From SMYC01 sp963578475 (GTDB taxonomy: Bacteria; Acidobacteriota; Vicinamibacteria; Marinacidobacterales; SMYC01), in the NCBI GenBank assembly GCA_963578475.1, contig CAUZCL010000011.1, positions 49,805-113,804 of the forward strand: a stretch of 64,000 bases of DNA, written 5' to 3'. Shown piece by piece: positions 26,561 through 35,387 of the stretch (its first letter is position 1; the number at the start of each line of letters is the position of its first letter). The position numbers were made by a program, and so were the translations under genes. The notes beneath the pieces were generated by a model that saw only the letters and a list, made by a program, of their open reading frames with translations, ran no database searches and was not told the origin of the DNA.

Positions 26561-27235
26561 TCAGTTCAGTTTTTGGGTGGCGGCTTCGAGGAGTTTTTCA
26601 AGGGTTTGTTCGGGGGTTAGGTTGGTCGTGTTGATTTCGATGGCGTCCTCAGCGCGGCGGAGAGGGGAATGGGCGCGGCTGCGGTCGGCTTCGTCTCTAA
26701 CCTCGAGGTCATGGGTTACCCGGTCCAGCGTCACTGACTCCTTCTCAGCTTGCTCGGTGAATCGGCGTTTCGCTCGCTCACCGGGGCGCGCATCGAGGAA
26801 GAATTTTATGTCGGCATCCGGAAAGACGACGGTTCCGATGTCGCGCCCTTCCAGAACGACCCCGCCTCGTTCTGCAATCGCGCGCCATCGCTCGACGAGG
26901 TGTGCCCGAAGCTCCGCGTGAACGGCCACCATGGACGAAGCGTTCGCGACCCGCTGCTCCCGAATGGCCTCGCTTACATCCTCCCCGTCGAGAAGGATGC
27001 GCTCGAAACGCTCCCCCGCGAACTCGATTCGAGAGCTCGCCGCCAGAGCCGCAAGCGCTTCGCCGTCGTTCATGTCGATGTTCTCGCGCAGCGCTTTGAG
27101 GGCGACGGCCCGAAACGTGGCACCCGTATCCAGATAGACCAAGGATAGCCGCTCAGCGATGTTCCGGGCCGCGGTAGTCTTTCCGGCACCAGCGGTTCCG
27201 TCGATAGCGATGATGGGGCGGCGGCGAACGCTCAC
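26561..27235 (-). CDS. cmk: Cytidylate kinase
   Basis: A 224-residue nucleoside monophosphate kinase (CMP/dCMP to the diphosphates). It has a P-loop IAIDGTAGAGKTTAARNIAE near residue 10, the YLDTGATFRAVALKAL substrate-binding helix, VVLEGRDIGTVVFPDADIKF and a LID region FLDARPGERAKRRF. The usual GPSGSGKGT P-loop is GTAGAGKTT here, a tolerated variant. The start ATG overlaps the stop of rluB by four bases, so the two are co-translated. The order rluB-cmk-rpsA-HU is conserved in several phyla. Confidence 0.94.
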   Translation of the reverse strand: MSVRRRPIIAIDGTAGAGKTTAARNIAERLSLVYLDTGATFRAVALKALRENIDMNDGEALAALAASSRIEFAGERFERILLDGEDVSEAIREQRVANASSMVAVHAELRAHLVERWRAIAERGGVVLEGRDIGTVVFPDADIKFFLDARPGERAKRRFTEQAEKESVTLDRVTHDLEVRDEADRSRAHSPLRRAEDAIEINTTNLTPEQTLEKLLEAATQKLN

Positions 27236-27996
27236 TTGACCCTTGTCCGACGCGCCAGCGTCGGCAGCTCGCTCTTTAGCGAGGCCACCTCGGCGGGGCT
27301 CAGCTTCCTGAAAGCGCCAGGTGCGAGGCCTCGCACGGAGAGCGGCCCGATGCGCTCGCGATGCAGCTCGACGACCGGGTAGCCGAGAGCGCGAAACAGA
27401 CGCCGGATCTCCCGGTTCTTACCCTGACGCAACGTCACTCGCATACGGGTTCGAGGTTTGGCAGTATCCCTGCTTTGCCTCGAATTGAGCACGCGCACGT
27501 TGTCGATGGAAAGACGCTCGCCCTCGACGACGATGCCACGCGCCGCCTTCTCGAAGACACTCGGGCCCAGAATCCCGAGGACGCTCACGAGATAGATTTT
27601 CTCGACTCGATATTTTGGATGGGTCAGTCTCTGCGCCAGCTCACCGTCATCGGTCAAGATCAGCAGGCCACTGCTCGCCATGTCGAGCCTGCCTACCGGG
27701 AACAAGCTCTGATAAGACATGGGCAGTAGCTCCATGACCGTCCGCCGACGGCCCGGGTCCGATCTCGTGGTGACATAGCCGGGCGGTTTGTTGATTGCCA
27801 CGTAGCGCCGAGTGACACGGGCACGCACGCGGGAGCCATCGACTCGGATATCTTGCACAACGGGATCGGCAACGCTTCCGAGCTCCGTTACGACTTCGCC
27901 GTCCACTTGGACCCGCCCTTCGAGCATCAACTGCTCAGCCGTGCGACGAGACGCGATGCCGGCGTGGGATAGGATTTTTTGGAGGCGTTGTTTCAT
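27232..27996 (-). CDS. rluB: rRNA pseudouridine synthase (RluB/RsuA family)
   Basis: A 254-residue enzyme with an N-terminal S4 RNA-binding domain (RLQKILSHAGIASRRTAEQ then GRVQVDGEVVTELGS) and the pseudouridine synthase catalytic core carrying the Asp motif VGRLDMASSGLLILTDDG, followed by LRQGKNREIRRLFRALGYPV. It isomerises a uridine in 23S rRNA (position 2605 in E. coli RluB) or, less likely, 16S rRNA. ATG 27996 is preferred over an upstream start three codons earlier. It lies between scpB and cmk in an unbroken operon-like run. Confidence 0.92.
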   Translation of the reverse strand: MKQRLQKILSHAGIASRRTAEQLMLEGRVQVDGEVVTELGSVADPVVQDIRVDGSRVRARVTRRYVAINKPPGYVTTRSDPGRRRTVMELLPMSYQSLFPVGRLDMASSGLLILTDDGELAQRLTHPKYRVEKIYLVSVLGILGPSVFEKAARGIVVEGERLSIDNVRVLNSRQSRDTAKPRTRMRVTLRQGKNREIRRLFRALGYPVVELHRERIGPLSVRGLAPGAFRKLSPAEVASLKSELPTLARRTRVK

Positions 27997-28015
27997 GATC
28001 AGCATTCAGCAGGAT

Positions 28016-28753
28016 CTATTCTGCGGGGGGGCTTGGTTCGTTTGGAGTTTCCGGCCTTTCTTCTTCTAGCGGTTCTATTTCTATTTCGGCTTTTGCTTGG
28101 TCTAGGGTTTCTAGGGTTTCTAGTTGTTGGGCTACTTCGTCGCCGAAGACTTCGGACATGTCCTTGAGTTGCGGGAGGTCCTTTAGGTTCTTTAGGCCGA
28201 AGCGGACTAGGAACTCTTTGGTGGTGCCGTATAGCAGTGGGTGGCCGACTACTTTCTTGCGGCCGACGATCTTGACGAGCTTTCTTTCCAGGAGGGTTCT
28301 TACGACACCGACGGAGTGGGTGCCGCGGAGCTCCATTATCTCGGGGATAGTGGTTGGTTGGCGGTAGGCGATGACAGCCAGGGTTTCTAGTGCCTGGATC
28401 GAGAGGCGCGACGGCCGGGGAGTATCGAAGAGGCGCCCAACGCGTTCGTGGAGCTCCGGCCGGGTCGTGATCTGCCAGCCGCCGGCGACTTCGACGATCT
28501 GAAGGCCGCGGCCGCTTTGGTCGTAGAGCTCCTTCAAGCTTTTGAGCACTCCCGCGATGAGGTCGGGGGCTTCGGGAATTGTTTTTTTCAAGCTGCGCAG
28601 GGTAATCGGCTCGCCCGAGGCGTAGAGCAGCGCTTCGACGCTCGCTTGTACCTCTTCGAGAGACAGAACAGGCTCGGCGGGCTCTTGGGTCTCCCCACTA
28701 TCGTTGACAGGCATCTCGTTCAAAGGCTCACCCTCATCCGGCTTATCCGGCAT
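28016..28753 (-). CDS. scpB: Segregation and condensation protein B
   Basis: A 245-residue kleisin-associated winged-helix protein that works with ScpA and SMC in chromosome condensation. It has an acidic N-terminal extension of about 30 residues, the first winged helix (VQASVEALLYASGEPITLRS) and the second (RLSIQALETLAVIAYRQPT then RGTHSVGVVRTLLERKLVKI and YGTTKEFLVRFGL), followed by an acidic Pro/Glu tail. Its start overlaps the end of scpA by 11 bases. No smc gene is in the window. Confidence 0.95.
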   Translation of the reverse strand: MPDKPDEGEPLNEMPVNDSGETQEPAEPVLSLEEVQASVEALLYASGEPITLRSLKKTIPEAPDLIAGVLKSLKELYDQSGRGLQIVEVAGGWQITTRPELHERVGRLFDTPRPSRLSIQALETLAVIAYRQPTTIPEIMELRGTHSVGVVRTLLERKLVKIVGRKKVVGHPLLYGTTKEFLVRFGLKNLKDLPQLKDMSEVFGDEVAQQLETLETLDQAKAEIEIEPLEEERPETPNEPSPPAE

Positions 28754-29546
28754 CGGGGTGCCGCATCACGTGGATCGTTCCGAACAGCTCCTTCTGATAA
28801 ATCTTCAGCGTCCGAAGGCGAACCATTTCGAGGATAGCGAGAAAGGTTGCGATGACGTCGCCGCGATTCGTCGCGTCATCGAAGAGGCCGACAAAAGTAC
28901 ATGGATCGTCGGCGGCTAGGCGCAGCTCGAGCCTCCGGATCATTTCTTCCATGGAGATCGTAACGCGTACGAAAACGAGACCGGTCCGTTGTCGGACACG
29001 AGAAAGCACTTCGCGGAAGGCGCTCAGAAGCTCGAACAAGTCGACATCGAGCAAGGTCTCCTGCGCCGGAGCGTCGTGACCATTGCCGGGGGCCAAACTT
29101 TCGATGACGGAGTCGGGGCGAATGAATGTGGCCTCCCGAATCTCTTCGTGCTGGTGCAGTTGAAGCGCGGCTTCCTTGTAACGCTCATATTCCAGCAGCC
29201 GTGCAACGAGCTGGGCGCGAGGATCCTCGCTCTCTTCATCCTCCGTGCCGTCCTCGTGCGGCGGCGGCAACAGCATCTTCGACTTGATGTGAATCAACGT
29301 TGCCGCCATGACGAGGAAATCACCGGCGAGGTCCAAGTCGAGCTCTTCCATGAGCTCGAGAATCTCGAGATATTGCTTTGTGATCTCCGCAATCGGGATG
29401 TCGTAGATCTCGACTTCGCTCTTTCGGATCAAATGCAGTAGCAGATCGAGCGGCCCAACAAAAATCGGGAGTCGCACGTGATATTTTGGCTCGACGTCAC
29501 CGCTCTCGTCCGTGGTTGCGCTGAGATAAAGCTCGGTACGACTCAT
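28743..29546 (-). CDS. scpA: Segregation and condensation protein A
   Basis: A 267-residue kleisin that bridges the SMC heads. The N-terminal helix motif KYHVRLPIFVGPLDLLLHLI then IRKSEVEIYDIPIAEITKQY, with LAGDFLVMAATLIHIKSKML, is diagnostic, and the C-terminal winged helix follows (GDVIATFLAILEMVRLRTLK). The start ATG 29546 overlaps the trpS stop as ATGA; a longer frame upstream is shadow. ScpA and ScpB overlap, so the complex partners are made at a fixed ratio. Confidence 0.95.
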   Translation of the reverse strand: MSRTELYLSATTDESGDVEPKYHVRLPIFVGPLDLLLHLIRKSEVEIYDIPIAEITKQYLEILELMEELDLDLAGDFLVMAATLIHIKSKMLLPPPHEDGTEDEESEDPRAQLVARLLEYERYKEAALQLHQHEEIREATFIRPDSVIESLAPGNGHDAPAQETLLDVDLFELLSAFREVLSRVRQRTGLVFVRVTISMEEMIRRLELRLAADDPCTFVGLFDDATNRGDVIATFLAILEMVRLRTLKIYQKELFGTIHVMRHPDAG

Positions 29547-30547
29547 ATATCGTTCTCGGTCGGAAGTTTGACCGCGGCGCGCACATCGACCATCGTAGAC
29601 TCGGCAACCTCGCGTGCCTTCCGTCCGCCTTCGCGAAAGATATCCCGTACGTCGTCGGGACGCTTCGCGAACGCTTCGCGGCGGGCGCGGATCGGCTCGA
29701 GGCGAGGTACGAGCGCGTCGGCAAGGGCGCTCTTGCACTCGATGCAGCCAATGCTGGCGATCCGGCAGCCCTCCGCAGCCCAATCTCGAGTCTCTTGGGT
29801 GGAGAAGACTTCGTGCAAATCGAAGACGGGGCAGATGGCCGGGTCACCCGGGTCTGTCCGCAGCTTTCTGGCCGGGTCGGTGACCATCGTCTTCAGCTTC
29901 TTCCGGATCGAAGCTTCGTCTTCCGCGAGCCCGATCGTGTTGCGGTAGCTCTTCGACATTTTGCGGCCGTCTGTACCAGGAAGCTTCGGGGTGGGCGTGA
30001 GCTTGACCTCGGGCTCGGGGAGCACCGGCCCGTAGAAATTATTGAAGCGGCGCGCGATCTCACGGGTGAGCTCGATATGAGGCGCTTGATCGACCCCGAC
30101 CGGAACCGTGTCGGCGCGATAAATGAGTATGTCCGCGGACTGAAGAAGCGGGTAGCCGAGAAACCCGTAGGTCGTCAGATCCTTCTCGCGAAGCTGGTTC
30201 ATCTGCTCCTTGTAAGTCGGGACGCGCTCGAGCCACGGGAGCGGCACGACCATCGACATCAAGAGATGGAGCTCGGCATGCTGCGGCACGTGGGACTGGA
30301 CGAAGAGTGTCGATCGTTCCGGGTCGAGCCCAACCGCGAGAAAATCGAGGGCAAGCTCGTGGGTGTTCGCCTTGAGTTGCGAGGTATCCGCGTAATCCGT
30401 CGTGAGAGCGTGCCAATCAACGATGCAGTAGAACGTGTCGTAGTCGTCCTGCATCGCCGCCCAGTTCTCGAACGCACCCAACAGATGGCCGAGATGGGCC
30501 GGGCCCGTCGGACGCATACCTGATAAAACACGTTTCTTCGTCGTCAT
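29543..30547 (-). CDS. trpS: Tryptophanyl-tRNA synthetase
   Basis: A 334-residue class I aminoacyl-tRNA synthetase. The HIGH motif is the HLGH in RPTGPAHLGHLLGAFENW; the KMSKS loop is in GTDGRKMSKSYRNTIGLAED. IVDWHALTTDY and the VGVDQAPHIELTREIARRF helix are tryptophan/tRNA-binding hallmarks. Length is normal for bacterial TrpRS. It heads the cluster trpS-scpA-scpB-rluB-cmk-rpsA, translationally coupled to scpA. Confidence 0.96.
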   Translation of the reverse strand: MTTKKRVLSGMRPTGPAHLGHLLGAFENWAAMQDDYDTFYCIVDWHALTTDYADTSQLKANTHELALDFLAVGLDPERSTLFVQSHVPQHAELHLLMSMVVPLPWLERVPTYKEQMNQLREKDLTTYGFLGYPLLQSADILIYRADTVPVGVDQAPHIELTREIARRFNNFYGPVLPEPEVKLTPTPKLPGTDGRKMSKSYRNTIGLAEDEASIRKKLKTMVTDPARKLRTDPGDPAICPVFDLHEVFSTQETRDWAAEGCRIASIGCIECKSALADALVPRLEPIRARREAFAKRPDDVRDIFREGGRKAREVAESTMVDVRAAVKLPTENDI

Positions 30548-30598
30548 GATGTACTGACTTGCACTTGATGCCTTTTGAGGTGGACACTAGCACAAAAG

Positions 30599-32404
30599 TT
30601 AGAGCAGTTCCCGGAGGTTTTGGTGCACCTGGGCACCTAGTCTTTCACCGAGAAGCTCTTGAAGGTCCTCGAGCGCAGCCGCTTTCACACCCTTCAAGCT
30701 CTTGAACCGCGTCAGCAGTCGTCGCCGTTTTTTGGGGCCCACGCGGGGGATGGACTCGAGCGACGAACTCATGTCGCGAGCTTTCCGCTGCTGACGGTGA
30801 AACGTCACCGCGAAGCGATGCGCCTCGTCGCGGACACGCTCCAGAAGCTGCCGCGCCGGCGAATGCTGGTCGAGCACGATCGGCTCGGGCACTTCGGGCC
30901 GGAAGATCCACTCTTCTTTCTTGGCGAGGCTCACCATCGGCAAATGCGAGAGGCCGAGCTCCTCGAGCGCGTCGAGAGCCGCGCTCAGCTGGCCTTTACC
31001 GCCATCGATCAAAACGAGGTCGGGAAGCTCGTCACCTTGCTCGAGCACCCAGCGGTAGCGCCGGAGCACGACTTCGCGCATCGCAGCGAAGTCATCAGGC
31101 TTGCCCTTCTCGATGGACCGAATTTTGTATTTCCGGTAATCGCTCCTCTTGGGCTGGCCGCGCTCGAAAGTAACCATCGAGGCCACGACCTCACTTCCCT
31201 GGATGTTCGAGATATCGAAGCCTTCGATACGCTCGGGCTTGTCGACGAGCTCGAGCACATCGCGGAGGGCTTCGAGCCGTCGGTTGGTTTGACGGTCTTC
31301 TTCCCGGAAATCGAGCTCGTAGGCGAGCCGCGCGTTCCGGTTGACGAGCTCGACGAGCCTTCGCTTGCCGCCCTTCTTCGGCACGAGGATCTCCACTTTC
31401 GAGCCTTTTTTAGAGCTCAGCCAGTCCGCTACGAGAGCGCGTTCGGAGAAATCGTACGGAAGGTGGATCGTATTTGGAAGGAACCGGCCAAGCTCGTAAT
31501 ATTGTTTCAGCGCCGCTTCGACAAGCTCCGCGTCCTCCTGCGTCTTGAGCTCCTCGAGAAGAAAGCTGTCGCGATCGACGACTTTCCCCGAGCGCACCGA
31601 AAAGACTTGTAGCACAGCGTTCTCGCCCTCTCGGTAGAGGCCGAAGACGTCGCTTTCGCCCCCGCGCACCCCCGCCATCTTCTGACGGATGCCGAGATCC
31701 TCGAGCATGCTCACGTTGTCGCGGAGCCGCGCCGCTTCCTCGAAATGCTCCTCCTCCGCCTCGGCGACCATCTTCCCTTTGAGCGAGGTGATCAAATCGT
31801 CGTTCTTGCCTTCGAGAAAAAGCTTGGCGTCCTCAGATGACTTGCGATAGGTCTCAAGGCTCACGATGTCGTCGACGCAAGGTGCTACGCAACGCTTGAT
31901 CTGATATTGCAAACACGGCCGCGGCCTCTTGCCGTTCAGCTTCTCCCTGCAGTTGCGTATGCCGAAGAGCCGGTGGACGAGATTCGCGGTCTTGCGAGCG
32001 AGGCTCGCGGGAACGTAGGGCCCCGAATAGACCGCACCGTCCGAGCCGGGATGGCGCACGATGTAGAGTCGTGGGTAGCCTTCGTTCAACGTGAGCTTGA
32101 GGTAAGGATGGTTCTTGTCGTCGCGAAGAAGAACGTTGTAGCGAGGCTTGTGCGTTTTGATGAGGCTGTTCTCGAGCACGAGCGCCTCGCGCTCGGTATC
32201 GGTGACGACGACGTCGACATCGACAACACGCTCGACGAGGCGGTCGAGCCGCGGGCTTTCGACCCGAGCGTCCAAGAAGTACGAGCGCACTCGGCTTCGA
32301 AGCGAGCGGGCCTTGCCGACATAGAGGATCTCCTTACCTTCCCCACGGAACAGGTAGACGCCCGAGCTTTTGGGAAGCTCGGCGACCTTTTTCTGGAGGT
32401 CCAT
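30599..32404 (-). CDS. uvrC: Excinuclease ABC subunit C
   Basis: A 601-residue nuclease that makes both incisions in nucleotide excision repair with UvrAB. Domains: N-terminal GIY-YIG nuclease (SSGVYLFRGEGKEILYVGKA then SLRSRVRSYF, residues 13-90), a cysteine-containing region (CLQYQIKRCVAPCVD), the UVR UvrB-binding motif (EEEHFEEAARLRDNVSMLE near 215), the RNase H-like endonuclease (GFDISNIQGSEVVASMVTFE, LVLIDGGKGQLSAALDAL) and C-terminal helix-hairpin-helix (LESIPRVGPKKRRRLLTRF). All parts are intact. The stop lies 51 bases before trpS. Confidence 0.96.
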   Translation of the reverse strand: MDLQKKVAELPKSSGVYLFRGEGKEILYVGKARSLRSRVRSYFLDARVESPRLDRLVERVVDVDVVVTDTEREALVLENSLIKTHKPRYNVLLRDDKNHPYLKLTLNEGYPRLYIVRHPGSDGAVYSGPYVPASLARKTANLVHRLFGIRNCREKLNGKRPRPCLQYQIKRCVAPCVDDIVSLETYRKSSEDAKLFLEGKNDDLITSLKGKMVAEAEEEHFEEAARLRDNVSMLEDLGIRQKMAGVRGGESDVFGLYREGENAVLQVFSVRSGKVVDRDSFLLEELKTQEDAELVEAALKQYYELGRFLPNTIHLPYDFSERALVADWLSSKKGSKVEILVPKKGGKRRLVELVNRNARLAYELDFREEDRQTNRRLEALRDVLELVDKPERIEGFDISNIQGSEVVASMVTFERGQPKRSDYRKYKIRSIEKGKPDDFAAMREVVLRRYRWVLEQGDELPDLVLIDGGKGQLSAALDALEELGLSHLPMVSLAKKEEWIFRPEVPEPIVLDQHSPARQLLERVRDEAHRFAVTFHRQQRKARDMSSSLESIPRVGPKKRRRLLTRFKSLKGVKAAALEDLQELLGERLGAQVHQNLRELL

Positions 32405-32499
32405 TTTCTGACCGCCAGTATAGCCGTGTAGGGGGCGCTAGAGTTGCTGGTGCTCGCGTTCGATCGACGACGTGCCCTGAGATTGTCGCGCGGCCATCA

Positions 32500-32698
32500 C
32501 GGGCTTGGGATCTTCCGCACGGCGCAACATCTTGTCGATAGAACAGGAGGGGAAAAATCATCGTATCGTGCAATAAGTACAAGCCTAGTTGCAACGCCGC
32601 GTCGGAACGATATGCGCGAGCACGGGAGTTTTCGTCGAGAGAAGACGGCTCCCGATCTTCCAGACCTCGTGCACGCGGTTCTGGCCTTTTTGCTCCAC
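32500..32698 (-). pseudogene. Radical SAM protein, decayed N-terminal fragment
   Basis: From GTG 32698 the frame reads VEQKGQNRVHEVWKIGSRLL then TPVLAHIVPTRRCN, a TAG (32585-32587), and ACTYC. HIVPTRRCNxACTYC is the CxxxCxxC cluster of radical SAM enzymes, with the stop at the second residue of the motif. The next stretch is recoverable only with frame changes (RYDDFSPPVLS, then IDKMLRRAED), the usual post-motif sequence of the SPASM-like branch. Homology fades near 32500. The gene begins 9 bases after the lolA stop, so it once belonged to the lolA operon. Nothing downstream to uvrC is coding. Confidence 0.72.
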
Positions 32699-32706
32699 TT
32701 CATCGT

Positions 32707-33351
32707 TCAGTTCCGGATGATCTCGACATTGGATGGAAGGTCGAGCTCAAAGGCTCCGTTCGGAAGCACACCATTGATGATCGTATTCTGGAAGAGGATG
32801 ACCGTGTGGTCCCGGTTGTGCTCGTAAAACGCGGAGCGTATCGGGGTCCAGGTTTTCTTGCTAATGGTGAGCTCGAGGAATGCGAACATCGACGCGGCCG
32901 ACCCGGGTTTGGGCAGGAGCTTCAAGACAACGGCCTCATCGGTCTCTTCGACGAGGCTCGCGTCGTAGTTCTCGCCGATTTTGTCGTTGCCGGAGCCGAA
33001 GCCGATGAGGAGGTCGGCCCCGTTACCACCTTTCCCTCGTTCAAACTCCATCAATTGATTGGAAGTCGCGTTGTAGAGGCGCACGCGCTCGTCCCGTATG
33101 AGAAGGACCCTGGGGGCCGGCGAAAGGTGCTCGAAGCGGATGCGTCCGGGAAGCCGCAGAAAAAGGCGGCCGTTGCTGACTTCAGCTTCTTCAAGGACGA
33201 AATCGTGATCGGTCTGCTCGAACTTAGCCGCGAGGGTCTTGAGCTCGGCACCCGCTTTCTGCATTTCGGCTAGGATCTCATCAAGACGATCTGCAGTGGC
33301 TACAGCAGGCACGGCCGCTAGCGACAAAAGCAACAACCAGAGTTTTTGCAT
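32707..33351 (-). CDS. lolA: Outer-membrane lipoprotein carrier protein LolA-like
   Basis: A 214-residue periplasmic protein with a signal peptide (MQKLWLLLLSLAAVPAVATA-D) and the LolA/LppB fold pattern: LDEILAEMQKAGAELKTLAAKF, then GRLFLRLPGRIRFEHLSP and VRLYNATSNQLMEFERGKG. LolA accepts lipoproteins from LolCDE and carries them to the outer membrane. It sits just downstream of an ABC ATPase/permease pair that could be related to lipoprotein export, although the ATPase does not specifically look like LolD. The start is ATG 33351. Confidence 0.85.
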   Translation of the reverse strand: MQKLWLLLLSLAAVPAVATADRLDEILAEMQKAGAELKTLAAKFEQTDHDFVLEEAEVSNGRLFLRLPGRIRFEHLSPAPRVLLIRDERVRLYNATSNQLMEFERGKGGNGADLLIGFGSGNDKIGENYDASLVEETDEAVVLKLLPKPGSAASMFAFLELTISKKTWTPIRSAFYEHNRDHTVILFQNTIINGVLPNGAFELDLPSNVEIIRN

Positions 33352-33371
33352 CAGCATGCCGGAAACGCAGC

Positions 33372-34106
33372 CTACCGCGCTTGAGAATGCGCTTGTTCAG
33401 GCTCCACGAGCTCGGCCACAGTGCCGTGGCTCAGAACCTGACCGTCGAGCATCTCTATGACCCGGTTGCTCTTCTCCGCCGCTGCGGGATTATGCGTGAT
33501 CATGACGATGGTCTGCTTTTTCTCCCGATTCAAATCCGAGAGAACTCGGAGCACTTGCTCCGAGTTGTGAGAGTCGAGATTGCCGGTGGGCTCGTCCGCA
33601 AGAATGATGGCCGGGTTGTTCACGAGTGCTCTGGCAATAGCCACCCGCTGCTGCTCGCCTACGGACAGCTCGAGCGGTTTGTAGTCGAGCTTGTGGCGCA
33701 AGCGCACGATCTCGAGCAGATCACCCACTTCGTCGTGGCTTATCAGAGGCCCGCCATAAATCTGTCGTGCGATCTCGATATTCGCATGGACGGTGAGCGT
33801 CGTAAGAAGGTTGAACCGTTGAAAGACGAAGCCTATCTTCTTGCAGCGAAGGCGCGTGCGCTCAGCATCGGACACGTCGGCGAGGTCGACACCGTCCACG
33901 AAGACGTGGCCCGAAGTGGGCCTCGACAAGCCACCGAGAATCTGAAGCAAAGTCGTTTTGCCGCAGCCGGAGGGACCCATGATCGAGACGAACTCGCCCT
34001 CTTTGATCTCGATGTCGATGCCCTGAAGAGCGGGCACATCGAGGGAACCGGTCCGGTACACCTTCCGGAGGGCTACGGTCTTCAGTATGGCGGCGCGTTG
34101 CGACAT
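33372..34106 (-). CDS. ABC transporter ATP-binding protein (LolD/MacB type)
   Basis: A 244-residue ATPase with Walker A GPSGCGKTTLLQILGG (residues ~42-57), Q-loop FVFQRFNLL, signature LSVGEQQRVAIARALV (LSxGE in place of the common LSGGQ), Walker B IILADEPTGNLD and H-loop ITHNP. The pattern belongs to the MacB/LolD/FtsE group that drives extrusion of lipoproteins, peptides or macrolides. It follows the FtsX-type permease by 27 bases, so the two form one transporter. A C-terminal extension of 15 residues is acidic. Confidence 0.93.
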   Translation of the reverse strand: MSQRAAILKTVALRKVYRTGSLDVPALQGIDIEIKEGEFVSIMGPSGCGKTTLLQILGGLSRPTSGHVFVDGVDLADVSDAERTRLRCKKIGFVFQRFNLLTTLTVHANIEIARQIYGGPLISHDEVGDLLEIVRLRHKLDYKPLELSVGEQQRVAIARALVNNPAIILADEPTGNLDSHNSEQVLRVLSDLNREKKQTIVMITHNPAAAEKSNRVIEMLDGQVLSHGTVAELVEPEQAHSQAR

Positions 34107-34133
34107 AGATATTATTTGCGATTGCGGTCGAGT

Positions 34134-35240
34134 CTACTCAAAATTTAGCGCTTCCACCGGATCGAGCTTCGCCGCTCGATAGGCGGGATAGAGCGCCCCC
34201 AAGAGTCCTCCGCTGATCCCGAGGAGAGCTGACATCGCGAACCATTGAGGATTCAAGTCCACGGAAAGCGTGGGAAAAAACGTGATGATGCCCCAGCGGC
34301 CGAGAAAAGAAAACAGAAAGCCGACAACGACGCCCATCACGCAGATGAAAAACGACTCCACCATGACGAGACGAATGATATAGGTCTTGCTCGCCCCGAG
34401 CGCTTTGAGAATCCCGATCTCGCGCGTGCGCTCGATGATGGTCGTATACATCGCGAGCAGGATCACGAGATAGCTGATGAGCGCCGCGAAGATCGAGAGC
34501 GCGCGGATGAACTCTTTGAGCCCGAGCGCGTTTTCCCTCATCACTTCCGAAAAACGCGCGAGCGCGGTAATTTTGTAGCCTTCGAAGCGCTCTTTGAGCG
34601 ACGCGCTCACGTCGTCCACCGAAACACCTTCGGCAGCTTTGATGAAGAAAAAAGAGGCCTTCCCGATTTGTGCCGTCGCCCCTTGCATGTCGGAGATGGC
34701 CATGAAAACGCGCACGCCCGCGCCTGCCCGACAAATGCCGGAGACTTCGAACTCCCGGTTCATGATAGTCATCTTCTCGCCGAGCACGATGTTGTCCGCC
34801 GCGGCTAGAACGGTATCGACGACGAGGTCGAGCGGTCTTTCCAGGCCACGGCCCTCCAAGATCTCGAGACCCACGCCGACCTCGTTATATGACGCTTCGT
34901 CCACGCCGAACATCATGACGACCTTGCTCTGCCCCTTCACCTTGGTGAGCGAACCGATGAGTATGGGCGCCACCAACGCCACGCCAGGAACGTCGAGAAG
35001 ACGCTCGCCAAGCCGCTCGGAGAGAACGCCGGCGCTCAATGCGAGAAAGGGCGAAGAATCCGGAGGCTGAAAGAGAACATCCGCACCGACATTCATGATG
35101 CGCTCGGCGGTCTCTTCGAGGCTCCCATTTGCGAGCCCCACGAGCACGAGCAGAAGCGCCACGCCTAGAGCTACCGCCAGGATACCGACCGTGGTGCGGG
35201 TTTTGCGGTTGAAGATATTCGCCAGAGGAAGATTCGCCAT
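34134..35240 (-). CDS. ABC transporter permease (FtsX/MacB family)
   Basis: A 368-residue permease starting MANLPLANIFNRKTRTTVG at ATG 35240, with one N-terminal helix (GILAVALGVALLLVLVGLAN), a MacB_PCD-like periplasmic domain (about residues 40-240) and three C-terminal helices in the FtsX pattern (ALISYLVILLAMYTTIIE, TREIGILKALGASKTYIIRL, GISGGLLGALYPAYRAAKLD). It works with the downstream ATPase. The coupling helix residues KALGASK are intact, in contrast to the broken ADOP permease at the left edge. The substrate is unknown; neighbouring lolA hints at lipoprotein or lipid traffic. Confidence 0.92.
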   Translation of the reverse strand: MANLPLANIFNRKTRTTVGILAVALGVALLLVLVGLANGSLEETAERIMNVGADVLFQPPDSSPFLALSAGVLSERLGERLLDVPGVALVAPILIGSLTKVKGQSKVVMMFGVDEASYNEVGVGLEILEGRGLERPLDLVVDTVLAAADNIVLGEKMTIMNREFEVSGICRAGAGVRVFMAISDMQGATAQIGKASFFFIKAAEGVSVDDVSASLKERFEGYKITALARFSEVMRENALGLKEFIRALSIFAALISYLVILLAMYTTIIERTREIGILKALGASKTYIIRLVMVESFFICVMGVVVGFLFSFLGRWGIITFFPTLSVDLNPQWFAMSALLGISGGLLGALYPAYRAAKLDPVEALNFE

Positions 35241-35387
35241 GCTGGATCTTTCATTTGCACGCCTCTCGGGGCAGCGCAAACAGGCCATGCTAGCAAACTG
35301 GCGCGGATGCAGCAACTTGTACGGGGGGGTAGGGGGGTAACCAACTCTTGGCTTCCTTGTGCCGGGTCATTGCTATACTCCTGCGCT

